From: Candidatus Peribacteria bacterium
GTDB taxonomy: Bacteria; Patescibacteriota; Gracilibacteria; UBA1369; LOWO2-01-FULL-3
Direction of reading: 5' to 3'
DNA length: 32,306 nt
NCBI GenBank assembly: GCA_943357285.1
Contig: CALRGJ010000013.1
Coordinates: forward strand, 1 to 32,306
In this document: in pieces, positions 1 to 6,876 of the stretch
Numbering within the stretch: position 1 is the first letter of the stretch
Layout of the letters: each line of letters begins with the position of its first letter
Program-made: the position numbers and the translations under genes
Notes under the pieces: generated by a model
What the model was told of the DNA's origin: nothing
Seen by the model: only the letters and a program-made list of their open reading frames with translations
Database searches by the model: none

Positions 1-1563
1 TGGGAAGCAGCCTTTTTCTTCAGCAATTTTTGTGGAATATGCTGCAGCTGAGTCATTAATTAGTTTCATTACTTTACGAGCTGTGTCGAAACCTTCTTGG
101 GAATCATAAGGAACACGTAATTGGTAAAGCATGTCGGCAAATCCCATAATTCCAAGTCCAATACGACGATTGTTGCGGAAAGTGGTGTTTACTTTTTCTA
201 CAGGGAAGTCTGAAAGATCGATAACGTTATCGAGCATACGAGTAGACATCTCTGTCACGAATTTCAAACGAGCTTCGTTGATCTTGCCGTTCTCTACGAA
301 CTTAGCGAGATTGATAGAACCAAGATTACAAACGTCTCCGTCATGTAACCATTGTTCTCCACAAGGATTTGTAGCTTCTAGACGACCAAGTGCTGGAACT
401 GGATTGCTGCGATTTGCAGCATCTGGGAATAGAACTCCCGGTTCACCATTTCTCCAAGCAGCATTGATAATTTTATCCATCAATTCTGAAGCAGTCATTG
501 TCTCTTCAATAGCATCCACGTAAGCTCCTCTCTTGTTGCGAATAATACGACGTGGTTTCATTTTCTGACCATTCCATGAACAGAACCATGGCTCTGTAGA
601 GCGGTTTTTTACCGCATTCATGAATTCGTCTGTAAGAGAAACGGAGATATTGAAATTAACTAAAACTCCTTCTTCCCATTTTGATTCGATAAATTCTAAA
701 ATATCTGGATGATCAACACGCATCACGCCCATATTGGCACCATGACGACCTTGTTGTTTTATAACTCCGAAAGATTCGTTGAAGGCTTTAAGGAAAGATA
801 CAGGACCGGATGCTGTACCTTGAGTTTTGTTTGTGCGAGTACCAGCTGGGCGAAGTAAATGCCAAGGAAAACCAAGGCCTGAACCAGCTTGTTGGAGAAG
901 AGCAGCGTCGTGGAGAGAAGAGAAAATTCCGTCCATGCTGTCTTTGAAGTGGAGTACGATACAGTTTGAAACCAAGCGAGTCTTTCCTCCAGCGTTAGCC
1001 AAAGTACGACCAGCAGGGATGAATTCAAACTTGTCCATTGTCTCTTTAAATTTTGCTGCGAAGTCAGCAACTGTCTTTGAATCTTTACCATAACGTTCTT
1101 CTACTTTTGCCAAGGCTTTAGCTACACGGTCAAACATTCCTTCCGGACTTTCGCAAACTTCGCCATTGTCATCTCTTTGAAGATAGCGAGCAGCAAGAAC
1201 TCTTAAAGCGTTTACGCTGAATGGTAATTTTGAAACTTGGCCGTTTAAGATCTCTTGTTGAGTGTTGCGGATATTTTTGTGTTCTGCACGGTAGAGAATG
1301 AAAGCTTTCGCAGTCTTAGCGTGTCCTCCTTCGATCAAAATCTTTTCAGTCAAATCCTGAATTTGTTCTACAGTTGGAATATTGCTTTCGTCTTTGAAGA
1401 AAACTTCAAGTACTGCAGCAACTTGATTGGAAATTTGAGTGGCCATTTCTTTATTGGCACCGCCAACAGATTGGACAGCTTTCCAAATGGCTTCAGTGAT
1501 TTTTTCTTGGCGGAAATCTGCGATTTCGCCGTTTCTTTTTTTGATCTTGAGGATTGGGGACAT
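1..1563 (-). CDS. nrdJ: Class II (adenosylcobalamin-dependent) ribonucleoside-diphosphate/triphosphate reductase, N-terminal 521 residues (C-terminus beyond window)
   Basis: Reduces ribonucleotides to deoxyribonucleotides for DNA synthesis. The frame is open from the ATG at 1563 to the window edge, so the C-terminus is missing. Residues 1 to about 95 look like an ATP-cone (starts MSPILKIKKRNGEIADFR), the allosteric domain of many reductases. The catalytic core follows, with PAGRTLANAGG and SNCIVLHFKDSMDGIF, the latter holding the first redox cysteine. At about residue 399 comes NPCGEQWL; the NPCGE signature is typical of class II enzymes rather than class I. No frameshift or intein is seen. 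There is no Shine-Dalgarno motif; CTCCTCCT precedes the ATG. Upstream lie two NrdR-like boxes and a foldable leader, which fits deoxyribonucleotide-dependent control. A class II enzyme needs B12, but no cobalamin gene lies in the window. Confidence 0.93.
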   Translation of the reverse strand, partial: MSPILKIKKRNGEIADFRQEKITEAIWKAVQSVGGANKEMATQISNQVAAVLEVFFKDESNIPTVEQIQDLTEKILIEGGHAKTAKAFILYRAEHKNIRNTQQEILNGQVSKLPFSVNALRVLAARYLQRDDNGEVCESPEGMFDRVAKALAKVEERYGKDSKTVADFAAKFKETMDKFEFIPAGRTLANAGGKTRLVSNCIVLHFKDSMDGIFSSLHDAALLQQAGSGLGFPWHLLRPAGTRTNKTQGTASGPVSFLKAFNESFGVIKQQGRHGANMGVMRVDHPDILEFIESKWEEGVLVNFNISVSLTDEFMNAVKNRSTEPWFCSWNGQKMKPRRIIRNKRGAYVDAIEETMTASELMDKIINAAWRNGEPGVLFPDAANRSNPVPALGRLEATNPCGEQWLHDGDVCNLGSINLAKFVENGKINEARLKFVTEMSTRMLDNVIDLSDFPVEKVNTTFRNNRRIGLGIMGFADMLYQLRVPYDSQEGFDTARKVMKLINDSAAAYSTKIAEEKGCFP

Positions 1564-1606
1564 AGGAGGAGCGCGTTAGGGAGATAAGAGGGGATCCGAT
1601 TTGGCG

Positions 1607-1669
1607 GTCGCTAATTTTCTGCGACACCACGCCTTGGCGGATGATTGCGTCAGCTGCATGAGGGCTGAC
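1607..1669 (-). promoter_or_regulatory. Foldable 5' leader of nrdJ (two hairpins and a 7-base direct repeat)
   Basis: Read on the minus strand, the nrdJ leader can form one hairpin at 1669-1649 (6-bp perfect stem GTCAGC/GCTGAC, 9-nt loop) and a second at 1625-1607 (5-bp stem GTCGC/GCGAC, 9-nt loop). The heptamer CCGCCAA occurs twice, at 1640-1634 and 1607-1601. A conserved nrdJ leader RNA motif has been reported from metagenomic sequence, and this could be a member, but I cannot check its consensus. No cobalamin-riboswitch B12-box was recognised. Confidence 0.4.
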
Positions 1670-1702
1670 AGATGACATTTTTCATAGGGATGAGGGGAAG
1701 TA

Positions 1703-1718
1703 TCCCTATATATAGTGG
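1703..1718 (-). promoter_or_regulatory. NrdR box 1 (proximal to nrdJ)
   Basis: The segment contains CTATATATAGTG, an unbroken match to the core of the NrdR consensus acaCwAtATaTwGtgt. NrdR is a zinc-ribbon/ATP-cone repressor of ribonucleotide reductase genes that usually binds two such boxes about three helical turns apart. The second box here has its centre 33 bp away. Confidence 0.7.
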
Positions 1719-1735
1719 GCCTTTTTCAGATGGGG

Positions 1736-1751
1736 CTACTACATATTGTAT
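1736..1751 (-). promoter_or_regulatory. NrdR box 2 (distal)
   Basis: CTACTACATATTGTAT matches the NrdR consensus at about 12 of 16 positions. On the minus strand it also contains TACAAT (1750-1745), a good -10 candidate, so repressor binding here could directly block RNA polymerase. Confidence 0.6.
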
Positions 1752-1773
1752 GTTCGGCCATGCGGTAACTTGA

Positions 1774-1801
1774 ATATTAGCAGGGGAAGGGAAGAGTGCA
1801 A
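1774..1801 (-). promoter_or_regulatory. Candidate nrdJ promoter (extended -10)
   Basis: On the minus strand TTGCAC (1801-1796) is followed after 16 bp by TGC-TAATAT, an extended -10 ending at 1774. This predicts a start near 1767, placing both NrdR boxes just downstream. An alternative -10 (TACAAT, 1750-1745) lies inside box 2. I cannot decide between them. Confidence 0.4.
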
Positions 1802-1906
1802 AGTAGAAATGGATAAAAGAAGTTGACGGTTGAGGGGGCTGGTTTCATGGTTAATGATATTGGTCGTTTTGCTTTGCTGGAAGCCATTTGCGCGGGTTGT
1901 CAGCTT

Positions 1907-1941
1907 GAAAAACCGCTAGCCTCCAATGGAAAGTCTAGGCT
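1907..1941 (-). terminator. Possible rho-independent terminator downstream of the ligase-like gene
   Basis: On the minus strand AGCC (bulge) TCC pairs with GGAGGCT around an ATT loop, followed by AGCGG and TTTTT. The stem is bulged and lies about 125 bp past the stop codon at 2067, so this is only a candidate. Confidence 0.35.
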
Positions 1942-2066
1942 GGGTAGTCGGCGGGTATTTTTTTCGTAAATTTGCTTGAAAAATTGGTAAATTTACTGGA
2001 AAAAAGTGAAAATTGCAATGAAAATGGAAAAATAAGCCTTGGATTGGTTCAAACTATGAGAAAAAT

Positions 2067-3647
2067 TTATAAAAAGATATCTTTTTGTAGTTCAATTTGT
2101 AGTTCAATGATTTCTTTAAATTGTTTTCCTACTAAACTTTCTGCTCTATTCGTGAATGCTTTTGCTTTTTGAAGAAAGACCTCTTTTATTTCAGAAATAG
2201 AATTTTTGCTTACTAAAAGTGCGTGTTTTGCGCCCATTATGGAATATTGGACTTCTTTTGGATTGAGTTTTGTGGCTTCTAGGAAATAGGTTGATGCTTG
2301 TAAATGTTCTAATTTTATCATTGATTTAAGCCCTTCTTGGTATTTAAAATCTGCAGAAATGGATAATAAATTTGTTGTAATTGAGAGTGCAATTAATGCG
2401 AAGGCAATTAAGGTTATTATGACTGATTTTAATTTGGAAACTCTTATTGAATAATTTTTTTTATCCGATGTGTTGTTGATTATTATGCCTATAATTAACC
2501 ACCAAAATACATAATGTATTGTTGTTGAGAAGCTGAACATGTTTGTGACGAAAAGAGAAACCAAACTTATTAGTGAAGAGAGAAGGATGTTGTTCTTTCT
2601 GTTTTTGATGCAAATTATGAAAATTGACAATAATAATCCTATGTAAGAAATAAGTCCTAAAATTCCTGAAAAAAAAGTAGTATCTAAAATTTCATTATGT
2701 GCTCGATCTACTTTCTCTTTATCAAATTGAGGGAATACTTCTGATAAGGTTTCTGGTCCGTATCCTATAAGTGGTTTGGATATTATTTCTTTTATTGTTT
2801 CGGGCCAGATTTTTAATCGTATTTCAGCTGACTTAAAAGTTTCGCCATGTATGAGAAAACGACTGAGAAATATATCTTTTTCGATCTGAAGGTTTGAACT
2901 GAAGATGTTTAGAAATATTGTAATTAGGCAAAGTGCCGCTGGTATTAGTAGTAATTTTTTTTGTCCTTTTATTATTGAAAATAAGATGAGCCCGGTTGTT
3001 AATCCTAAAATTGCACTACGGCTTGTTGTTAAAATTATTGTTAATAAAATTAGAAGTGAAGAAGTGAACCAAAAATATTTTTTGTTTGAGGATTGTGTTT
3101 CTTCTGACCAATTAAAAAAACAGAAGGGAAGAGTTATGAGTAGATAGCTGGCTAGAAAGTCTGGTTGACCTATTGTCCCAAAAATTCTTAGGGTGCTGAA
3201 TTGTTGAGAAAGGGCGATAATTGAGGTGGCCAATGCTCCATAGCAAAGCCAATTTATTGGTTCTTTTGTGTTTTTTTTGTCTAAGCTTAGTAAGCAAAGA
3301 AAAAATAAAATATAATGTAGAAATTGGAAAAGTCCTTGGCCTCTTCCGTATGATCCCCAAAAACTTAAGTGGGGAAAAACTGAAAAAATTGTGCTGAGTG
3401 AAAAGATTAGGATGTAGCTAATTAAAGCTATCCAGAAAAATTTATTTTCTCTTTTTATTTCGTGAAAAGAAAATTGGTGGCTTAGCATTGTTTTAAACAA
3501 TATTAGGCCACCAATTATTAATGTAAATGTTCTGAATAAAATTGCTTTAGGAAGTTCGTAGGCTTGAGCAATTTCAGGAATAAAGACTAGGGGGACTCCG
3601 ATAATGATAATAGCAAGACAGTATCGAATTAATTTATTTATCCCCAT
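2067..3647 (-). CDS. O-antigen ligase / polymerase family membrane protein (Wzy/WaaL/PglL type)
   Basis: A 526-residue polytopic membrane protein with about ten to twelve hydrophobic segments and a C-terminal, probably helical repeat-like soluble tail from about residue 430. The segment TTSRSAILGLTTGLILF resembles the Wzy_C signature (TxSRgaxlal) found in O-antigen ligases, polymerases and PglL/TfpO-type protein O-oligosaccharyltransferases. A larger loop (about 270-320) contains IGYGPETL and DRAHNEILD, matching the GxGxxxF...HNxxL pattern with the conserved histidine of these enzymes. It probably moves a lipid-linked glycan onto an acceptor outside the membrane. It lies 12 bp after a Thr/Gly-rich secreted protein gene and is almost certainly cotranscribed. 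That arrangement favours a protein-glycosylating role, but glycan polymerisation is equally possible from sequence alone. Confidence 0.8.
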   Translation of the reverse strand: MGINKLIRYCLAIIIIGVPLVFIPEIAQAYELPKAILFRTFTLIIGGLILFKTMLSHQFSFHEIKRENKFFWIALISYILIFSLSTIFSVFPHLSFWGSYGRGQGLFQFLHYILFFLCLLSLDKKNTKEPINWLCYGALATSIIALSQQFSTLRIFGTIGQPDFLASYLLITLPFCFFNWSEETQSSNKKYFWFTSSLLILLTIILTTSRSAILGLTTGLILFSIIKGQKKLLLIPAALCLITIFLNIFSSNLQIEKDIFLSRFLIHGETFKSAEIRLKIWPETIKEIISKPLIGYGPETLSEVFPQFDKEKVDRAHNEILDTTFFSGILGLISYIGLLLSIFIICIKNRKNNILLSSLISLVSLFVTNMFSFSTTIHYVFWWLIIGIIINNTSDKKNYSIRVSKLKSVIITLIAFALIALSITTNLLSISADFKYQEGLKSMIKLEHLQASTYFLEATKLNPKEVQYSIMGAKHALLVSKNSISEIKEVFLQKAKAFTNRAESLVGKQFKEIIELQIELQKDIFL

Positions 3648-3659
3648 TTATCACATTTA

Positions 3660-4745
3660 TTAGATTGATCCCACCACTCCTTTTGCTGAACAAGATTTCA
3701 TCACATCATTATATGATTTGTCTGTAACAGTGCTTGTAAATGTGCCTTTTTGAGCTAAATCTAAATATTTTTGGCAATCTTCTTTGTTTAGACATAGGTA
3801 GTTTGCATCATTTGCTGCTTTGAAATTGTCTGAAAAATATTTCCCTTCAAGAATTGTGCAAATTTTAGCCATATTGTTGTTGAACTTGTTGTCGCATTTA
3901 CGTTCATAGACCATTTTTTGAGGATTGCAATTTTCGATTATTTTTTCCCAATTAGTAATGCTTCCTGTAGGACAGAAATATTTAGGGTTACATGCTCCTT
4001 CTGGAGGTGTAGTTAGATTGACACTATATTTAGTTATTGTATTGCTTGGCGTTGGTAATGTTCCACTGTAGTTTGTTTGTTGTCCGTATGATGATGGGCA
4101 TTTTAGATTTTTACCTACTGCTGAAATGTAAATGTCTTTTCCTAAGCTATCGCAGTCGCATTGTAGACCGAAGTGTAGTGTGTCAGATGGCTCTTCATTG
4201 CCTGTTTTTGGCGGAACTTTAGTTGGATCAATTGGGATTACTGGTATTGTTGGGCCAGTACCTGTGTTATTGTTTCCTGCTGTAGTGCCATTGCCAGTAT
4301 TGGTATTTCCTCCTGTACCATCGGTGCCGTTTGTGCCTTTGGTTCCAGTAGATGGGTTTATAAATTTCCATGAGGGGATTGTCGTTCCTGTTTTTGAAGA
4401 ATTTGGGTCTAATTTTGTTTGTGTACCGGTTGGCTTGTTTTTGTCTAAAATATAGCCTTCTGGTTTGCCTGGTATATAAAAGCCTGGAGTCCCTGCTTTT
4501 GGTGTTGCTGTGCCTTTTCCAGTACCAGGAGTTACAGATGTTCCTGGGGTTCCTTTTCCACTTTGAGGATGGGTTTGGTCCCATTCCTCTTGGCTTATGC
4601 ACCACCAAGGTAAAGAAGTAGATTGCATTTGGATACTACCTAGAAATTTGCCGGAGGATTTACCGTAAACTGCTCCGATACCTAAAGTAATTACTACTCC
4701 TGCAATTAGAAAGTAGGTTTTTTTGTTGTTTTTCATTGAATTCAT
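3660..4745 (-). CDS. Secreted/anchored Thr-Gly-Pro-rich protein with a cysteine-rich C-terminal half
   Basis: No family recognised. Residues 1-8 are basic, then about 9-27 (YFLIAGVVITLGIGAVYG) form a signal or anchor segment. Residues about 60-190 are low complexity: Thr, Gly, Asn, Pro and Ser with repeats such as GTPGT, TKGTNGTDGTG and TNTGNGTT, likely extended and exposed. The C-terminal half has eleven cysteines, plus one at about 49, an even total that suggests disulfides in an extracytoplasmic fold. The Thr-rich tract would be a good O-glycosylation region, and the next gene 12 bp downstream encodes an O-antigen-ligase/PglL-type protein. Either ATG (4745 or 4736) could be the start. It is preceded by a plausible promoter at 4768-4795 and no Shine-Dalgarno motif. 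Confidence 0.7.
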   Translation of the reverse strand: MNSMKNNKKTYFLIAGVVITLGIGAVYGKSSGKFLGSIQMQSTSLPWWCISQEEWDQTHPQSGKGTPGTSVTPGTGKGTATPKAGTPGFYIPGKPEGYILDKNKPTGTQTKLDPNSSKTGTTIPSWKFINPSTGTKGTNGTDGTGGNTNTGNGTTAGNNNTGTGPTIPVIPIDPTKVPPKTGNEEPSDTLHFGLQCDCDSLGKDIYISAVGKNLKCPSSYGQQTNYSGTLPTPSNTITKYSVNLTTPPEGACNPKYFCPTGSITNWEKIIENCNPQKMVYERKCDNKFNNNMAKICTILEGKYFSDNFKAANDANYLCLNKEDCQKYLDLAQKGTFTSTVTDKSYNDVMKSCSAKGVVGSI

Positions 4746-4767
4746 AGGAAAAGTTTTAGTGCTTTTA

Positions 4768-4795
4768 CTATGTTACTATTCCTTTTGCTTTTCAA
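4768..4795 (-). promoter_or_regulatory. Promoter of the secreted-protein/ligase operon
   Basis: Minus strand TTGAAA (4795-4790), 16-bp spacer, CATAGT (4773-4768). Predicted start near 4761, about 15 nt before the ATG. Confidence 0.5.
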
Positions 4796-4809
4796 TGTGA
4801 AATGGATTT

Positions 4810-5880
4810 CTAAGCTATTTCCTGCTGAGATAGGCAGTGCCAACTTCCTTGTCCCCAAATTACGTCGTAAGCATCTACGCTGATGACTTTGCGATCTGGG
4901 AAAAATTTCTGGAGAATGTCTATGGCTTGCTGATCTTTTGCTTGGCGGAAAGTTGGGAGGAGAACAATTTTATTTCCGATGTAGAAATTAGCGTAGCTGG
5001 CAGGCATTTGTTCGTTTAGGTAGATGACTGGATCGGGCATTGGAAGAGGGACAATGGTTAGAGGATTGCCGTCCTGATCTTTCATTTTTTCTAGCTGTTC
5101 GAAGTTATCTTTGAGGAATTTATAATTGGCGTCGGCGGGATTATCTTCTCTGACGCAAACTATTGTTGTGGGATTCACGAAACGAGCGAGGTCGTCGATG
5201 TGGCCATCAGTATCATCATTCACAATTCCTTCTCCAAGCCAGAGAATATTGGTGATGCCTAGATAATCTTTTAGGTATTGTTCTATTTGTTCTTTAGTGA
5301 AATTTGGATTGCGATTTTTATTCAGGAGACAGCTGGTAGTTGTGAGCAAAGTGCCTTTACCATTTACGTCTATAGAGCCACCTTCGAGTACGATTCCTGG
5401 CTGTATGACTGGAATATTTAAGGCTTCGCCAACATGAATTGGTACGGCATCATCGTCTTCCCATGGTGGATATTTGCCACCCCAAGCATTGAAAATCCAA
5501 TCGGTGATCGCTATTTCGCTGGCTGAGTTTTTTACGAAAATTGGGCCATGATCACGAGTCCAAGGTACATTAGTTTTAATTTGGAAAAATTTTAAATTGT
5601 CGGTGCGGAAATTTAGTTTTTGCATGCGGGAGAGAACGTCTTCTTCCATTTTTTTGTCGAGAACGAGAAGACAAACTGTTTCGCTTTCTTGCATCACGTG
5701 CATGGCTTGGCAATAAGCATCGAGAACTTTTTCGTACTTTTCTGGAGAGGCTTGGTCGGAAAGCCAGCATGCCCAATGTTTGAAATCATGAGGCCAAGAA
5801 AGCCACATTGCTTTGTGATTTTCCCATTCCGCAGGCATGTGAAATTTTTTGTGGTCGAGAGTAGTGGTGATGGTAGTCAT
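4810..5880 (-). CDS. aguA: Agmatine deiminase
   Basis: Hydrolyses agmatine to N-carbamoylputrescine and ammonia; a cytosolic guanidino-modifying enzyme. At 356 residues it has the usual family length. Family motifs are clear: MPAEWENHKAMWLSWP near the N-terminus, WTRDHGPIFV, EGGSIDVNGKGTLLTT, DDTDGHIDDLARF with the catalytic His, and near the C-terminus GQGSWHCLSQQ with the nucleophilic Cys349. Its ATG directly abuts the stop codon of the amidase gene (TAA then ATG with no gap), so the two are translationally coupled and catalyse consecutive steps to putrescine. No arginine decarboxylase is in the window, so the agmatine source is unknown. The paralogous peptidyl-arginine deiminases are excluded by length and motif spacing. 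Confidence 0.95.
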   Translation of the reverse strand: MTTITTTLDHKKFHMPAEWENHKAMWLSWPHDFKHWACWLSDQASPEKYEKVLDAYCQAMHVMQESETVCLLVLDKKMEEDVLSRMQKLNFRTDNLKFFQIKTNVPWTRDHGPIFVKNSASEIAITDWIFNAWGGKYPPWEDDDAVPIHVGEALNIPVIQPGIVLEGGSIDVNGKGTLLTTTSCLLNKNRNPNFTKEQIEQYLKDYLGITNILWLGEGIVNDDTDGHIDDLARFVNPTTIVCVREDNPADANYKFLKDNFEQLEKMKDQDGNPLTIVPLPMPDPVIYLNEQMPASYANFYIGNKIVLLPTFRQAKDQQAIDILQKFFPDRKVISVDAYDVIWGQGSWHCLSQQEIA

Positions 5881-6771
5881 TTAGAATTGGTCTTTTAATT
5901 TGAGTTTTCTTTCATCGAGAAATGGCCATTCTTTGCGCATGTATGAAGTAGTGTCGAGGTCGCATTTTACAATGAGGTTTTCCGATTTATCTGTAGAAGC
6001 TTTTACGAGTACTCGACCATATGGATCGCTGACGAAAGAAGTGCCCCAGAAGTTGATATTGTCTTCTGTGCCTGTACGATTAATTGCAGCGATAAAAATA
6101 TTATTGGCGATGCCGTGGCTACGTTGAATTGTTTGCCAAGCGTCGTGTTCGCCGTCGCTGATTTCTTTTGAAAGACGAGGGTCCCAACCAATTGCTGTTG
6201 GATAGAAAATAATCTCTGCGCCTTTAGCTGCTGCGGCTCTGGCAATTTCTGGGAACCATTGATCGTAGCAAATTAGTGCGCTCACTTTTGCTAGCGGTGT
6301 CTCGAAAACAGGAATGCCGAGCTCTCCGGATTCGAAATAAAAATCTTCAGCAAAAAGATCTGGTGGCTCCGATGGAATGTGAATTTTGTGATATTTGCCG
6401 ATGATTTTTCCATCTGGTCCTATGCAAATATTTGTATTGAAAAATTTGAAAGGGGAAGATGAATTTGCAGAAGTTTTCGATTGTTCTGAGCTAGCGATTT
6501 TTTCAAAAATTGAAACTATTAATGTGACTTTTTTTTCTGCAGCGACTTTGCTGAGAGCGTCGGAAGTTGGTCCTGGAATAGTCTCGGCAAGTTCGAATTT
6601 TTTCGGATCTTTTCCTTGGCAAAAATATGGTGCGAGAAAAAGCTCGGGTAGAGCGATGATTTGTGCTCCATGACTGGCACAGTCCTCAATGCCTTTGATG
6701 GCTTGGTTGAGGTTTTCTTCGCGGGTGGCGAGGACTTTCATTTGTACTAGACCGAGTGTGATTTCGCGCAT
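5881..6771 (-). CDS. aguB: N-carbamoylputrescine amidase
   Basis: Converts N-carbamoylputrescine to putrescine, CO2 and ammonia. It is a nitrilase-superfamily enzyme of 296 residues. The catalytic triad is visible: Glu43 in ALPELFLAPY, Lys129 in KYHKIHIP and Cys168 in LICYDQWFPEIAR. The frame extends upstream to a TTG at 6870, but the homologous protein begins at MREITLGLVQ (6771), and both promoter candidates lie inside the upstream extension. The nearer one places +1 exactly on the A at 6771, so the mRNA may be leaderless. It forms one transcription unit with aguA. A 10-bp inverted repeat brackets the distal promoter and may be an operator. Confidence 0.93.
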   Translation of the reverse strand: MREITLGLVQMKVLATREENLNQAIKGIEDCASHGAQIIALPELFLAPYFCQGKDPKKFELAETIPGPTSDALSKVAAEKKVTLIVSIFEKIASSEQSKTSANSSSPFKFFNTNICIGPDGKIIGKYHKIHIPSEPPDLFAEDFYFESGELGIPVFETPLAKVSALICYDQWFPEIARAAAAKGAEIIFYPTAIGWDPRLSKEISDGEHDAWQTIQRSHGIANNIFIAAINRTGTEDNINFWGTSFVSDPYGRVLVKASTDKSENLIVKCDLDTTSYMRKEWPFLDERKLKLKDQF

Positions 6772-6777
6772 GTGAAA

Positions 6778-6806
6778 TTTATAGAGTATTTTTTTATGTT
6801 TGTCGA
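6778..6806 (-). promoter_or_regulatory. Proximal aguB promoter, predicting a leaderless mRNA
   Basis: Minus strand TCGACA (6806-6801), 17-bp spacer, TATAAA (6783-6778). Seven bases below the last -10 base is 6771, the A of the aguB ATG. Confidence 0.55.
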
Positions 6807-6810
6807 ATTT

Positions 6811-6876
6811 TACAGATTGTAAAGTGTCCCTAGGAACATATGATAAATGTAAATAACCATTCGTCAACAATCTGTA
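6811..6876. repeat. 10-bp perfect inverted repeat bracketing the distal aguB promoter
   Basis: TACAGATTGT at 6811-6820 and its exact reverse complement at 6867-6876, 46 bp apart. One arm touches the -35 box, the other lies near the start of transcription. No T-tract follows, so it does not look like a terminator; paired operator half-sites are likelier. Confidence 0.5.
6840..6867 (-). promoter_or_regulatory. Distal aguB promoter
   Basis: Minus strand TTGACG (6867-6862), 16-bp spacer, TATCAT (6845-6840); start predicted near 6833, giving a leader of about 60 nt. It lies between the arms of the inverted repeat at 6811-6820/6867-6876. Confidence 0.55.

Larger units (their letters stand above)
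1564..2066. other. 503-bp intergenic region between nrdJ and the ligase-like gene
   Basis: The nrdJ-proximal half holds the leader hairpins, NrdR boxes and promoter described separately. The distal part (about 1800-2066) has a possible terminator at 1907-1941 and an AT-rich stretch. I see no convincing reading frame in it. This is the only gene-free stretch over 300 bp in the window. Confidence 0.7.

Noticed and set aside
1800-1965. Small RNA on the plus strand with TTGACG at 1823 and a T-run at 1958-1964
   Set aside because: No matching -10 at 16-18 bp and no convincing hairpin immediately before the T-run; not similar to SRP, tmRNA or 6S RNA.
4132-4455. Open frame of 107 residues on the plus strand opposite the Thr-rich region
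   Set aside because: It is a shadow of the low-complexity gene; its Val/Pro repeat composition mirrors the Thr/Gly repeats on the coding strand.
6772-6870. Longer N-terminus of the N-carbamoylputrescine amidase
   Set aside because: The extension starts at TTG, lacks similarity to the family and contains both promoter candidates.
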